From Salvia splendens (taxonomy: Eukaryota > Streptophyta > Magnoliopsida > Lamiales > Lamiaceae), in assembly GCF_004379255.2 (NCBI RefSeq), contig NC_056036.1, forward strand, positions 41,875,576 through 41,939,575: DNA of 64,000 bases, written 5' to 3'. Numbering within the stretch: the first letter of the stretch is position 1; the number at the start of each line of letters is the position of its first letter. Of this stretch, positions 34,157 through 47,873 are shown in pieces. The position numbers and the translations under genes were made by a program. The notes beneath the pieces were generated by a model. The model was not told where the DNA came from and did not search any database. It worked only from the letters and a program-made list of their open reading frames with translations.

Positions 34157-35316
34157 AATCACATTCCAGTGATTCAAACCAAATTGGGAGTTCGAGGAAA
34201 GAAGGTTGGTGTGGCGTCTTGGCACTTGGGTACGTGGAGGAGTCCAAACTATCCCTTTTCACCGGGAAAAATGGTGGATAATTTGAAAGATATAAAAGAA
34301 TGGCAAGACCCGGAGATCATAAAGGGAAGAAAGGGAGTGAATTTGGATCCTCAATCTATGTCGAATTTTTTTACAGAACACTTATGGATGGGGTCGAGAT
34401 CAGCGAGCGTGTCCTCACGGGTATGTTCTTCTCTTCATGAGGTTGTGCGAGACTAGAGTGTTTTCTTTTTTTGACTTTTTTTGTCTCTACTGCCGCGTGA
34501 GTGTTTTGTTTCTGTTCCTCCTCTTTCTTTGTGCTTTTGGTTTGTCGGGATGCTCCCGGTCTCAGAAGATATTGGGAGATTATGAAGTGTTTTGACTTTG
34601 GCTCATGTGCGTGTGGTTGTTTTGCTGCAGGGCCTTGTTTGTTGTTCTGCTGAACTTTGCTCACTACCCTCATTAGCTTGAGCATCTTACTTCTATATCA
34701 AAAAATCCCCAACTTGTATGAGGTTAATTGATCCCCAATTTCACTTGAATCCACCATTGATAAGAGGATTTACTTTAGTTAGAAGATTTTCAGTGTCGTG
34801 TACTATTCATATAGATTATTATGTCGTGATTGTTTCAATTGTATATAATGAGTAATGACGGATTCAGGAAACAAAACTTGTGGACCGGACCAAATAGAAA
34901 AGGTTTTCACCAGCATTGAAAAAAATAGAAGTGAACCTTAATTGCAGAAAATAAAACATATCTATTATACTACGGGGTCAACTGATTCTCAATTTTCATG
35001 AACCGGCATTGGAGTGAATCGATCCTCAATTATAAAAAGACCAGTAACTGCAGTGAATTCATAATATATGAAATCTAAGGCGTGAAATTAAAGATGGTGT
35101 AATGCACCATCATTTCAATGTTGACACAATCATCTTTTTCAACTGCTACTCTCCAATTTCCAATCCATTTACTTTTTTTTATTTCACCTTTTTCGACTGA
35201 AGTCATCATTATATATTCAACATCTTTACCCAAACCCCACTTCAGGTTTTCTCACTATCAAGGCTAATTTTATGCATTTATATTTGTGATTAAATTTGAA
35301 TGTGTATGCATATTTA
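34157..35316. other. Probable LINE 3' region and intergenic sequence
   Basis: 34157-34680 continues the LINE remnant with broken frames and a T-rich stretch. From 34690 to 35316 nothing further is supported. Confidence 0.35.
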
Positions 35317-35555
35317 TACTCCCTCCGTTTCCTCATAGTTGAGTTATTTTTTCATTTTAAAAAGTTTTTTTATAGTTGAGTCATTTCCATGTATAGCAAT
35401 TTTTTTCTCTTTCTTACTTTTTTTCCAATATTTTATTCACTTTTTACTTTATTCTCTCTACATTTTTATCTTTCTTACTTTTTTTATCTATTTATTTAAC
35501 ACACTCAACATTCATTTCTTAAACTCCGTGCCGAAAAGTTTCGCCTCAACTATGA

Positions 35556-35638
35556 GAGCACCTGCATCGGTGTCTCGATGCGGGCTAGGTCTCGTCCCGG
35601 CTAGACGAGACCGCATCGAGACACCGATGCGGGTGCTC
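35556..35638. repeat. Near-perfect inverted repeat (hairpin)
   Basis: The left arm 35556-35596 and right arm 35604-35638 pair almost completely (GAGCACCTGCATCGG... with ...CCGATGCGGGTGCTC), interrupted only by one mismatch and a short bulge in the left arm. The loop is ~7 nt. Confidence 0.9.
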
Positions 35639-36244
35639 CGTCGCGTCTAGTAGCCCGGGGGAGGGGTGGTTGGCGGGCTGTCTCACCACGCGCGTCAGCC
35701 ACGTGGCGAGCAGCGGTTGGGGCGTGGCGCCCACTCGCCGACTCTGCGAGTGGGCGTCGATTTTAGGCTATTTTTTTATAAAAAAAAATCTGAAAAAAAA
35801 TTGACCCTTTTTGCGGCAGTTTTTTTTTACTTTTTTTTGCAGATTTTTTTTTTCTTTTTTTTCCACATTCATCTATAAATAACCCAATTACCCCACCATT
35901 TTTTCCACACAAGCACTACACTCTCACAAACACTAACATTTAATTTCTAGTATTTTAAATTATGTCTTTTTTATTTATTTTTTAAATATTTTAATTATGT
36001 ATTTTTTTATTTTTTAGGATTTTAAATTGTAATTTTCTTTTATTTAATAAATTGTGTTTTTATTAATTGAATTTGTTGGAAATAAACATAAAAAATGAAA
36101 TTGAATGAATAGTTAAGAGATGAGATGGTTAAGAGGTGGAGGGATGCATGTGTTGTCGCTTAGTTAAGAGATGTGTAAAATGTACAGTGGGGCCCATGAA
36201 TAGTGAAGGGATGAGACGGTATTGAGACAGAGATGTGAATGGCT
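35556..36244. mobile_element. Harbinger-like element nested in the Stowaway
   Basis: 689 bp inserted in the Stowaway and flanked by a TGA duplication (35553-35555 and 36245-36247). The left end GAGCACCTGCATCGGTGTCT and the inverted right end AGCCATTCACATCTCTGTCT match imperfectly. GAGCAYC-type ends and a 3-bp duplication point to Harbinger. No transposase; the GC-rich left end is followed by a long hairpin. Confidence 0.7.
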
Positions 36245-36263
36245 TGAAGGAACTGAGGGAGTA

Positions 36264-39200
36264 TAGTATAATTTGAGAATAATTTTGACATATACTTATA
36301 TAATGATTTTTTCGGTCGAATAAGTTTATGAAGATGGGATCATTTATCTTTCAAGATACAAATAAGTTATGAAAGCATTTACACCTAAAATACACTATTG
36401 TTTCACCAAGTTCCAATTACAAGATTTCAATATTACACCACTCTAAACAACAACTTATAGTTAGCATTCATGGCTAATTGGGATTTCATGTATTTTAATG
36501 TGGGATTGTCGTAATGTCTATTGCCAGTAATAGATTTATTGAACTTACTCAAAAAATATATTTAAAATATCAAATTTGTTTTATAAAGGGTAAAGTATCA
36601 CAAAAATCATGAAGTTTCATTAAAGTGTTGTTAATTTTGTACTAATTTTTAGAATCAACCAATTATATCATCATACTTTTGACATTTTTCTAAATTATGA
36701 CTTAGATTTAGGGAAAATTAGGTATTTTTTAAAAGCCAAAACACTTTGGTTAATCTTATACTAATATTCTATATTTTTTATACTAAAATCAATGGTTTTG
36801 TGAGTGATATACAAATTCACAAAAATAATCCTGGATTTCGGCTCCGCGTTGTACACAATTTCCTTCAAATATCCAAATTTTAATATACTAATTGATTGTT
36901 TTTGTATGTTATGCGATTGACCAGAATTTGACTAAACTTAATCGATTTTTCAATAATTTGCCTTTTTAGTCATTTTCAAAGGAAGGGGTAAGTCTTAATT
37001 ACTTTTAGGTACAAGATACCTTTTACATTAGTCATTACTTACATTCCCACCTCTGTATAATATTCCATCAAGATTTGATGCCAATGTTTGTTGTGAAACT
37101 TACTCATTTACATGTTTTGGTAGCTCGTTGATTCCTTTATAAAATTGAGATTAATTTACATAATCTTATGTACTAAAAATGTGAATTAAAAAAGAAATCA
37201 GACTAAAATATGAAGTGAATCAATTTTAAACAAATGGAATGAAACCACACCAATATTTAATTGATCTTTAATAAGTGTTTTTATATTACCACTTGATATT
37301 TGTTTTGAATATAATAAGTATGCGTGTTAAATGGAGCGGCGCTTAAATTGATGTAAATATTGTCTTAACTTGTGAAAGAAGGCTCAATTTCAGAAGCACA
37401 AATTTTGGGCACTACCTGTCTTAACCTTCCAACTATATGATGATGAATTGAAGTGCACTATCACTTATTATATTCATAGCTTTTATAGCATATCTTTCAC
37501 AATATACAATCATGATTTTTCTATATAAAATTAATACTCTGTAATTCTTTCTAATTTGATGATGATAGTAAATCATAGCATAGTCATATTAAACATATGT
37601 TATCATGAGAATGCTGCATGTATTAGGTTACTATATTTTTTCATTATTTTAGTTGGAGAAGGAGATATAACTAATTATCACATGATTAATAATCTAGAAT
37701 TAAGTTATTAGATTCAGTCTCATGAACCACACACAATATATATTTAATTCTGAAATATAATTTTATAAATCGAACAGTCCTATTCTATTGTAAACAATAA
37801 ATAAGATTAAGTAAGATGAATCAGAAGCCATGTCTAAAGTAAAAATTATATGTAACGTGTGATTCTTTTAGCACTTTCATGATATTGATTATGCTATATT
37901 TAATTTATTCATTCCCACAGAAAAAAAAAAGTGGGAGGTTGGATTTTTTTTTACTTTATAAGAAACTTTTAATGTAGTGCTTGCAAGAAATGTGTAAAGC
38001 AAAAACTCCCTATCTATTGACAAATGTGGCACGATTAGACAATATCATTACTCAAACAATCAAATATAGAAGTGGTCATGCATTAATTTCAATGGTCAAA
38101 AGCTAATTTGAAATGTGAAAAAGAGGACAAAAGGTTAGGTTATTTTCTATTTTAATGCATTACTAGACATGGTGTGACAATAGGAGTTGGTAATGATGAT
38201 GGTAATTAAAAAGAATTGGAGATTTATTAAATACTCTATTTATTACTAATATTTTAAATTATTTAAACTCTTTACACTTTTGGATTATGTTTTCCTTTTT
38301 TAAGGCATTTGCTTCTTTCACTTGTGAATCATCACTAATGAAAGTGTGGGGCATTAGGATTCCATTTAATGAAAGTTCTAGAAATAAAGGTAATGACTCA
38401 ATCATGACATGTAGTGTGACAACTATTTGTGAATTGTGAAGCTATATATTTGACGATTATATGGTTGACAATAGTTTTTTTTTTCCTTTTTTGAATTTGG
38501 AATGACCTCAACTTAGTAGTATTATTATTTATATTGGCATGAGATAATATCCATTTTCAAGGGGTAATTTCTTTTAAAATCACATATTTTGGTCAAAACT
38601 TTTATTTCATAAATTTTAAACTTGGTTTTGTAGCAAATTTTTCACAAGTTCAATTTTTCTCTAAATTGAATTCCATGGAGTCTATAAAAGAATGACATGC
38701 TTCAGAATTTCAAATCGTGGAAAATTCACTACACTTCATAAATTCACAATTTTTACAATCAACTTGAAGTTCACGGTGAAAATCAAATTTCAATCAAAAT
38801 TTATTATTTTAAAGACCACTAGTCATCTCTTAATATATAATTTTTCAAAGTATTAGTTGTAACAATTTCAAACACTACACAAGCTTTACCAAAGAACTAA
38901 TTAGCAAAATTATAAATCAAGAAGAGTGACATATATTCTTGATGTAACATATTCTTTTTTATCTATAATTATTTTGGAATCTACATTGAAAGAATCTTGT
39001 TTGTCTTCATATGTTTGTGAAGACATAGTTTGACAAAGAGTATATATAGTTTAGGCCAACTTTTTGTTCCAATAGCCTTTTCTCTACTCCATTAGCCTTG
39101 GCTTAGGGGAAGCACCAATTTATCTTCATCTATTATAAAGATGGTCAAAAAGGATGAAAACATTTGTATAAAATAACCATTTATTCATATGTATGTGTGT

Positions 39201-40695
39201 GCACAACATTTAAAAAGGATTGCTTAAAAATCAAGAAAGGAAATAGTGTAAAGGCCAAATGAAGCAATACATACAAAAAGAGTGGGTGACAAAATGATAA
39301 ATTACATATACACAAAGCAGAAATACAGCCTCTTTACTTTGCCTTAGGATATCATGTGATATAGCTAAAAAGGTATTAATATTTAATACTGTTTCCTCCA
39401 CTTTTTTTATCCTTTCACAAAGAAAATAAAAGGTTTCAAATTAAACAAAGGTTTGTCTTTTAGGACTAAATCTTCTTTAAAAAGACCCAATTTGTTGTTA
39501 GGGAATAAAAAACATTATTCTAGAATATCTCTTGATTCATTCTACCATGAAATGGTAAATAGAACTAGTAAAAATGTATAAAATTCAATATTTTTCACAA
39601 ATAGTTTGGAATCTTGAAAGGTAAATTTAATTTCCCAAGCCAAGATTGTACCTGCCAAACAAACAAAACAATGAAAAGGTCTTATTATTCTCTGCATATT
39701 TCATACTGAAAGCAACAAATGAAGGTTTTTTTCTTTCTTGGGTGAAATGATATTGTTACATAAGCAAACATGTCTTTCTTGAATGATATAATTGCATTAG
39801 CTGTCACATGCCCCATTTCTTATGCTATTGAATTTAAAAAAGATCCTTTGTGTGTACTTTCTTAACTTTAAATTCATATTTTTATCTCAATTACGGTGAA
39901 TATGTTACGTGAGCATAATTCGACAGATTATTATCAATTAATTTATAATAACATTATTTTTTTGTGTTTAAATATTTGATTTATTTCTCATATTTTAAAA
40001 GTGATTATTGATATCAATACAATTAAAAATTAAAGTTCAATTATTCTTTTTAAAGTTATATAGAAAATAGGTAAGTCGAGCTTTGGTATTTATGCCATTT
40101 ATAAGTTAATGACATCGATAATAATTTAAGATATTAAAATCAATATAATTGCATAAAATAAAAAACTAGTCCCAACATATAGTTAAAGATATGTAACATA
40201 ATAGTCATCTAATAGAGTTTTTTTTAGTATATGACTATTTATTATCGGATAATAAGTACTCCCTAATATGACTATTTTCTTGTCGGATCAGGTAATACCC
40301 GATAATTGGACATCCCTAATTTTATTCATAAATAAATATAAGAACAATAGTAACAAGTTTTATGAGATTATTTGAAATAAAGCATCTTCGAATTCAGGGC
40401 GGTTGAAAAAGCTTTCTAGTCTGCACTCAATTGCAATCTTGAATAAATCCCACTTCAAAAAATTGAATCTTTTTGAAGTTTTTGTTTTCAACCCAACCTT
40501 TTCACATGACAACAAGAGAACAAGCTATGAGGGGACTACAAATACAATTGCCCTCTGCAAGAACTCAGAAAGCCCAGTTTTTTTCCATTCCCTTTTATCA
40601 TATTCTTGTTGATTCACACTGCCTGCCTCACAATCAGATCATCCTCCAAAACGACAAAAGCTAATTCAATAATGACAAGAAAAGAACACACCCCA
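36264..40695. other. Long AT-rich intergenic stretch, no gene seen
   Basis: 4.4 kb without a coding region that I can support. Homopolymer runs and short AT repeats are frequent. A possible MITE-like stretch (about 36590-36860, with repeated CACAAAAATMATSM motifs) lacks clear ends. Confidence 0.45.
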
Positions 40696-40696
40696 T

Positions 40697-42815
<2,119 letters not shown>

Positions 42816-43169
42816 GAGAAAATCTCAGATTGAAATTGTAAAGAATTTAAATTTGTTAATTTGTTGTGTTTTGTGGAAATCAAGAAGTGTAAGAAGAATG
42901 AAGGAATGATGTGTGCCATTTAATGGCAGTTTTTGTCATAAGATGAAATGTAATTTTTTGTTCATGATCACCACAATTTGGGAATGAGGTCGACCGATTC
43001 CACTGTCGCCCATGAAGTTCGAAAATGCAGCTTAATCCGAGCTTTGAATATGCCGACGATCCCACACTATATTTGGTGTTTCCGTTCTTCATCTGTCATT
43101 CATTATCGGCAACAACCGTTACATTGCCCTCTCCCTTCTGACGCCGGCAACCATCTCTTTCACTGCTAG

Positions 43170-45437
43170 CTACCAATAATCCCGGCACGAGCATTCTCCG
43201 TTTATGAAGCGATGGAATCTATTTGAATCTCGAACCACGATCTCCCGTCCCGTCACGAGCGACACATGCTTGCCAAACTCATGGCATCCTCTGCACGCCC
43301 TCAGATTCTTGAAAACGACGATCGCCGACGTCGGAGCCGTCGCTATCAGCCCGTACCCTATCGCCAGCCTCTCGCTGTGCACCATCTCCTGCCTCTTCCT
43401 CTCCCTCCACACCTCGTCTTCCTCACTCAACAACACGCCATCCCCTCTCGTTTCCTCGAACCCCATCTCCTCCACCTTCGCGTACACCTCCTCCGTCCGG
43501 GGATGGTGCCGATCTCCGACCACGAAACGATGCACCACCCCGCCAACGCTGATCCAGCTGTACCCTGTCTCCTTCCGCACGCCCCTCTCCGCCATCAGCC
43601 TCCTCACCCCTGCCGCCTCCTCCCACCTCCCACACGAAGCGTGCATATTGAACAGGAGGACATAAGCAGCCGCGTCGTGGGGGTCCAGCCGGAGGAGCTC
43701 ATCCGCAGCGATTCTCCCTATCTCATACTCCCGGTGGATCGAGCAGCCCCCAAGCAAACTCTTCCAGCTCATGGCGTCCGCCTTGAATGGCATCTCGTTT
43801 ATCAAATCAAACGCTTGTTTCAATAATCCGGCTCGAGAGTAGGCATCGATCATACAGTTGTAGTGATCGATCTTGGCTTTACTACCCATGGATCGAAAAA
43901 ACTCCTCTGCTTCTCGAACCAAACCGGCATGGCTGCAGGCCGTGAGGATCGCCACATAAGTGACGGCGTTCATCCTCACCCCGGAAGCCTGCATTTTCCT
44001 GAAAAGGGAAATGGCCTCCGAGGCCTTCCCGTGGTGAGCACAGCCAGCGATCATGGCTGTCCACGCCACAGTATCTGGTGCATCCATGGACTCGAATGCT
44101 CGGAACGCGTAGTCCAACTTCCCACACTTGGCATACATCGTTATCATTGCACTCTCTCCGTAGAGATACGAAACAAGCCCTCTCTTTATCGCATCGCCAT
44201 GAGCCTGAGATCCGAAATTGAAATCCGCAAAAGCAGAGCACACTTGAAATATGCTTGTGTACATAAATCTGTTCAGCATAGCACCCTCACTTCTCAAACG
44301 CTTAAAAACATCGACGCATTTCTCAAACTCCCCTATTTGAGAATAGCCACACAATAAAGCACTCCATGACACATCATTCAGCTCATCTATAGCCTCAAAC
44401 ACTCGGATACCGGACTCAACGTCTCCACATTTCACGTAGAAGTCCACGAGAGGGGTCCCCACAGAGACCTCGCGTTGTATCCCGTGTTTCACGATCAACC
44501 CATGAGCTTGCTCGCCCAATTTCCGATCAACGAACGCTGCACAAGCCTTTAGAGTTATCGAAAACGCAAACTCATCCAAATCAACATCTTCATCAACCAT
44601 TCTTTCGAAAAATCTCAATGCATCATCATGCCTATTTGCTTGAGCACAGCCCACCATCATCGTGGTGTATGAAACTACATTCTTCTCCTGCATCAGACCG
44701 AATAATCTCTCCGCGCAATCCAAGCTCCCGCATTTAACATACATATTGCATAACGCAGTATCCAATGCTACGTTATCACCAAACCCGGCCTTGATTACTC
44801 GACAATGCATCTGTTTCCCAATCTCCAAACACCAAGATTCTGAAAAAGACTTCAATAGACAGACGTAAACATAAGGATTCGGCTTAAAGTCGGAATCTTG
44901 CATACTCAAATACAACTTAAGAGCATCCACCAACAACCCTTCATCTGCGTAAGCAGATATGATTATCACCCAAGAACCCATACTTCTCTCAGGCATTTCA
45001 TCGAACAGTTTCCGAGCATCAGACAAGCTCCGGCAATCGCAGTACATTTCGAGAACGCAGTTAACGAGATAATCAGGAGGGTCTTCCGGCAAACGGCGGT
45101 GGATCAATTTGCCGAATTTTAACGACTTCAGCTTGGAACATGTCTGCAGCAGGTGCTTATACGATTGAGGGGAGACGGGGATGTTGAATTGGTGCATTTG
45201 GAGAAGGTATTCATGGGCTTCTTTGAGCTTGTCCTGTTTCGAGAGGGAGAGTAGATGGACGTTTTCGAGGTCTCCACGGTGAGTTTCGGGTGATTTGAGC
45301 GATGATTTGTTGGATTTGAGGGATACCCATGAGGGGATTTTGGCGAAATTTGCGTTCTGGAATTTATCAGCGTGGAGATTTGAGAAGGTTGAATTTAGTA
45401 AGTGGAGAGTCGGCATTGATTTCAGAGGAGAAAACAA
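43170..45437 (-). CDS. RARE1: DYW-type PPR protein, RARE1 homologue, 755 aa
   Basis: Intronless. The Ser/Lys-rich N-terminus resembles a chloroplast transit peptide; LENVHLLSLSKQDKLKEA at ~58 and a long series of P, L and S type PPR repeats follow (for example VSWSALLCGYSQIGEFEKCV). Then come E/E+ motifs and a complete DYW domain: HSERLAIGYG with the HxE at 687-689, CRGC zinc ligands at 715 and 718, and the terminal CSCRDYW. DYW proteins convert C to U at specific organelle RNA sites. Length, the LENVHLLSLSK block, SVGTPLVDFY and YGESA-ITMY match Arabidopsis At5g13270/RARE1, needed for accD transcript editing in plastids. Naming rests on recollection plus the neighbouring CRN and VAN3 genes. 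Met8 is an alternative start. Confidence 0.88.
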   Translation of the reverse strand: MFSPLKSMPTLHLLNSTFSNLHADKFQNANFAKIPSWVSLKSNKSSLKSPETHRGDLENVHLLSLSKQDKLKEAHEYLLQMHQFNIPVSPQSYKHLLQTCSKLKSLKFGKLIHRRLPEDPPDYLVNCVLEMYCDCRSLSDARKLFDEMPERSMGSWVIIISAYADEGLLVDALKLYLSMQDSDFKPNPYVYVCLLKSFSESWCLEIGKQMHCRVIKAGFGDNVALDTALCNMYVKCGSLDCAERLFGLMQEKNVVSYTTMMVGCAQANRHDDALRFFERMVDEDVDLDEFAFSITLKACAAFVDRKLGEQAHGLIVKHGIQREVSVGTPLVDFYVKCGDVESGIRVFEAIDELNDVSWSALLCGYSQIGEFEKCVDVFKRLRSEGAMLNRFMYTSIFQVCSAFADFNFGSQAHGDAIKRGLVSYLYGESAMITMYAKCGKLDYAFRAFESMDAPDTVAWTAMIAGCAHHGKASEAISLFRKMQASGVRMNAVTYVAILTACSHAGLVREAEEFFRSMGSKAKIDHYNCMIDAYSRAGLLKQAFDLINEMPFKADAMSWKSLLGGCSIHREYEIGRIAADELLRLDPHDAAAYVLLFNMHASCGRWEEAAGVRRLMAERGVRKETGYSWISVGGVVHRFVVGDRHHPRTEEVYAKVEEMGFEETRGDGVLLSEEDEVWRERKRQEMVHSERLAIGYGLIATAPTSAIVVFKNLRACRGCHEFGKHVSLVTGREIVVRDSNRFHRFINGECSCRDYW

Positions 45438-46030
45438 AATGGAGAGACGAATGAAAGCAAATTACATTGATATGATCATAAATAACGAGCGTAGATAGGG
45501 AAGACTATGGTGAAGAATGAAGAAACACAGAATATTAGGATTTCAACGATTTTTCGTCAAAGATAGAACCCTATTTATATTACAGAAAATGTTATCAATT
45601 TTGTTTCATCGATTTATTCAATTTTGTTTCTCAATGTATCAATTTCTTATTTAGGGACTGAGAGAGTATTAAAACTCTAATTCACCAAAATTAAAGTAGA
45701 CAATGAATATCAAGATATGTTAAAGAGTGGTGATAATGTGAAAGGACCTCTAATTCAAAAAAAATAACAGGGCAAACAAAATAATCCCCTTCACCATATG
45801 CAAATGCCTCCCTACTTTCCTCCATCAAATCAGTCCCTTCACCTTCTTCACAACACCAATCTCAGTCAAGCAAGAAACACTACAACGTAGCCTCGTTCGC
45901 GCTCAAAAAACGACTCGTTCGTTACAGACGAAGGCGGAGCTCAGTGGTTGCTCCCACGGCAAACCTATGCATGTTGCCTCGTGCTGTGTAAGCCGTGGGG
46001 ACAACCAAAAGCTCCTTCTCCTGGCTTGCT
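45438..46030. other. Spacer between RARE1 5' end and CORYNE 3' end
   Basis: 593 bp; contains the promoter and 5' UTR of the PPR gene and the 3' UTR of CORYNE. A GC-richer patch lies at 45890-46010. No further gene is seen. Confidence 0.45.
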
Positions 46031-47873
46031 TTAGAAACTGTTCAGCTGAGTCAGCATGGAAACGAGCTCATCGGTCGAGGGGCGGTCAGCGGGCAAGTCT
46101 GATAGGCACACAACCGCTATTCTCACAGCCATCAGCATCTCCTCCTCTTCCACTTCTTCTCCTAGAATGCCTTTGTCCAGCGCTTCCCGGCACTCGCCGC
46201 CTTGCTGCAGCTGCCGGAGCCACTGCCCTAAGCTTCCCCCGTCGCCGAATAACGGGTCCAGTGGGTCCCGGCCGGTTAATAGAACACCTAATATCACCCC
46301 AAAGCTGAAGACATCACTTTTATCTGTATACCTAGAATCAATCCCAAATAAGTTATACTCCAAAACTTACATTTCCACAAACAAAAGAAGCATATATCAA
46401 GAAATTGATTAATCATGATTCTTGGCTTGTCAACTTTATATGAAAAATATACTTTGATTCTATGCTTTACACAGCTTTTGCATAAAGCTTAAAAAGGCAC
46501 TTTCCATATTATTAAACTTTTGATCACTCTATCTTTTGGATGTATAATCATCAACAAACACAACAAATCAATGATAAAAATGGGAATAATGTCAATAAAG
46601 ACATGCTTAAAGATCTGATTTTTAATGAAGTTAGACTAGTATTATAAAGTGAAAAGAGGAGATAAGTTCAATTCTTAATCACTCTGTTTTTGGATGCATA
46701 ATCATCAACAAAGCACAACAATCTTTGATCAAACATGGAGTCATGGAGTAATCACGCAAAATATGAATAAAGATCTGATTTTTAATGAATTTATACTATT
46801 ATAAAGTGAAAAGCATGTATGCATTACTTCTTGATCAAGAAGTGAAAGGAGATAAGTCCAATTCTAGATCACTCTTTTTTTGGATGCATAATCATCAACT
46901 AAACACAACAATCATTGATCAAAAACTGAGTAATCACACAAAATATGAATAAAGATCCGATTTTTAATGTATCAACACTATTATAGAGTCAAAGGCAAGC
47001 TACTTCATACCTACAATTCTGAAAACACTCGGGTGCATTGTACCCCGATGCTGCTCGTCTGAAATCGGGAAGGATAGCAGCGAGTCCCAAATCAGCCAAC
47101 CTAGGATCGAACTGCGAGTTCAATATCACATTCGAGGGCTTCAAGTTATAGTGCAACCTTCTCGGATCACAGGCGAAATGCAGGTGATACAACCCTCTAA
47201 CAATACCAACAGCAACACGAAGCCGAGACTCCCACTTCAGCTCCAACTGATTCTCCCTCACTCTCCTCATTACATCGTCAAGGCTCCCAGCCGGGTCAAA
47301 GTCATACACCAACGAGTATCCGCTCGATTCACAAACATAAGACCTCAAACTCATCAAATTCCTATGCCTCAAGCTAGCAAGAACTTCGAGCTCCTTCCGT
47401 ATCTTCTTCCTCAGGGCCTTCCCCCGAGCCCCGACCCCACAGTCAGGCTCGAGCCTCTTGACTGCCACCACAAGCCCATTGTCGAGGACAGCCTTGTAGT
47501 ATCTTCCAGTCGGGCTCGAGCTCAGAAGCTCCGAGCTGTTCGAGAGGGCTGATCTAAGCGTCCTAGCGGAGATTCGAGGCGAAAACAGCACAGGGCTTTT
47601 GAGAATTGGAGCTCTGTTCACATACTTCACAAAGTGCCTAAACAGCAAAGCTAAGAGAAGGGCACCAAGCAATCCTGTCACAATCCCTAATCCTATGCTC
47701 AAGAAAATCCTCCTCAGCCTGTTCTTGAGGCTGAGCGGCGGCGGCGGATCGCCGGAGAAGCTCTTGCTAGGCCTATCTATGCATTCAGATGAGACTACAT
47801 TCACACAAAAAGCTAACAACACAACCATCTTTAACCCCTTTCTTGCACTAATCCCATGTCTATTCCTCTCCAT
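46031..47873 (-). CDS. CRN: CORYNE-like receptor pseudokinase, 2 exons, 387 aa
   Basis: Exons 47011-47873 and 46031-46331 join as AG|G with GT-AG borders. The protein has a short N-terminal hydrophobic segment, a brief extracellular part without leucine-rich repeats, one membrane helix (~55-79, FLSIGLGIVTGLLGALLLAL) and a kinase-like domain. Lys139 of VAVK is kept, but the HRD site reads HYN (241-243) and DFG reads DLG (261-263), so catalysis is unlikely. This layout is that of CORYNE, which pairs with the receptor CLAVATA2 at the plasma membrane to transmit CLE peptide signals in shoot and root meristems; Arabidopsis CRN is about 401 aa. The neighbouring RARE1 and VAN3 genes support the call. 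The intron holds tandem repeats. Confidence 0.9.
46500..46990. repeat. Tandem repeats inside the CORYNE intron
   Basis: Three direct copies of a ~155-190-bp unit, anchored by TGGATGYATAATCATCAAC (about 46536, 46691 and 46881) and by GATCYGATTTTTAATG and ATTATARAGTSAAA. They fill most of the 679-bp intron. Copies two and three are most alike. Confidence 0.85.

Larger units (their letters stand above)
35319..36261. mobile_element. Stowaway MITE split by another insertion
   Basis: The left arm begins CTCCCTCCGTTTCCTCATAG after TA (35317-35318). Its inverted counterpart starts with CTCAACTATGA, ending at 35555, and resumes at 36248 as AGGAACTGAGGGAG, ending at 36261 before TA. Removing the inserted 35556-36247 segment restores a normal ~250-bp Stowaway. 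Confidence 0.8.

Noticed and set aside
43204..43826. Plus-strand ORFs of 153 and 186 aa
   Set aside because: They are antisense shadows of the intact PPR gene.
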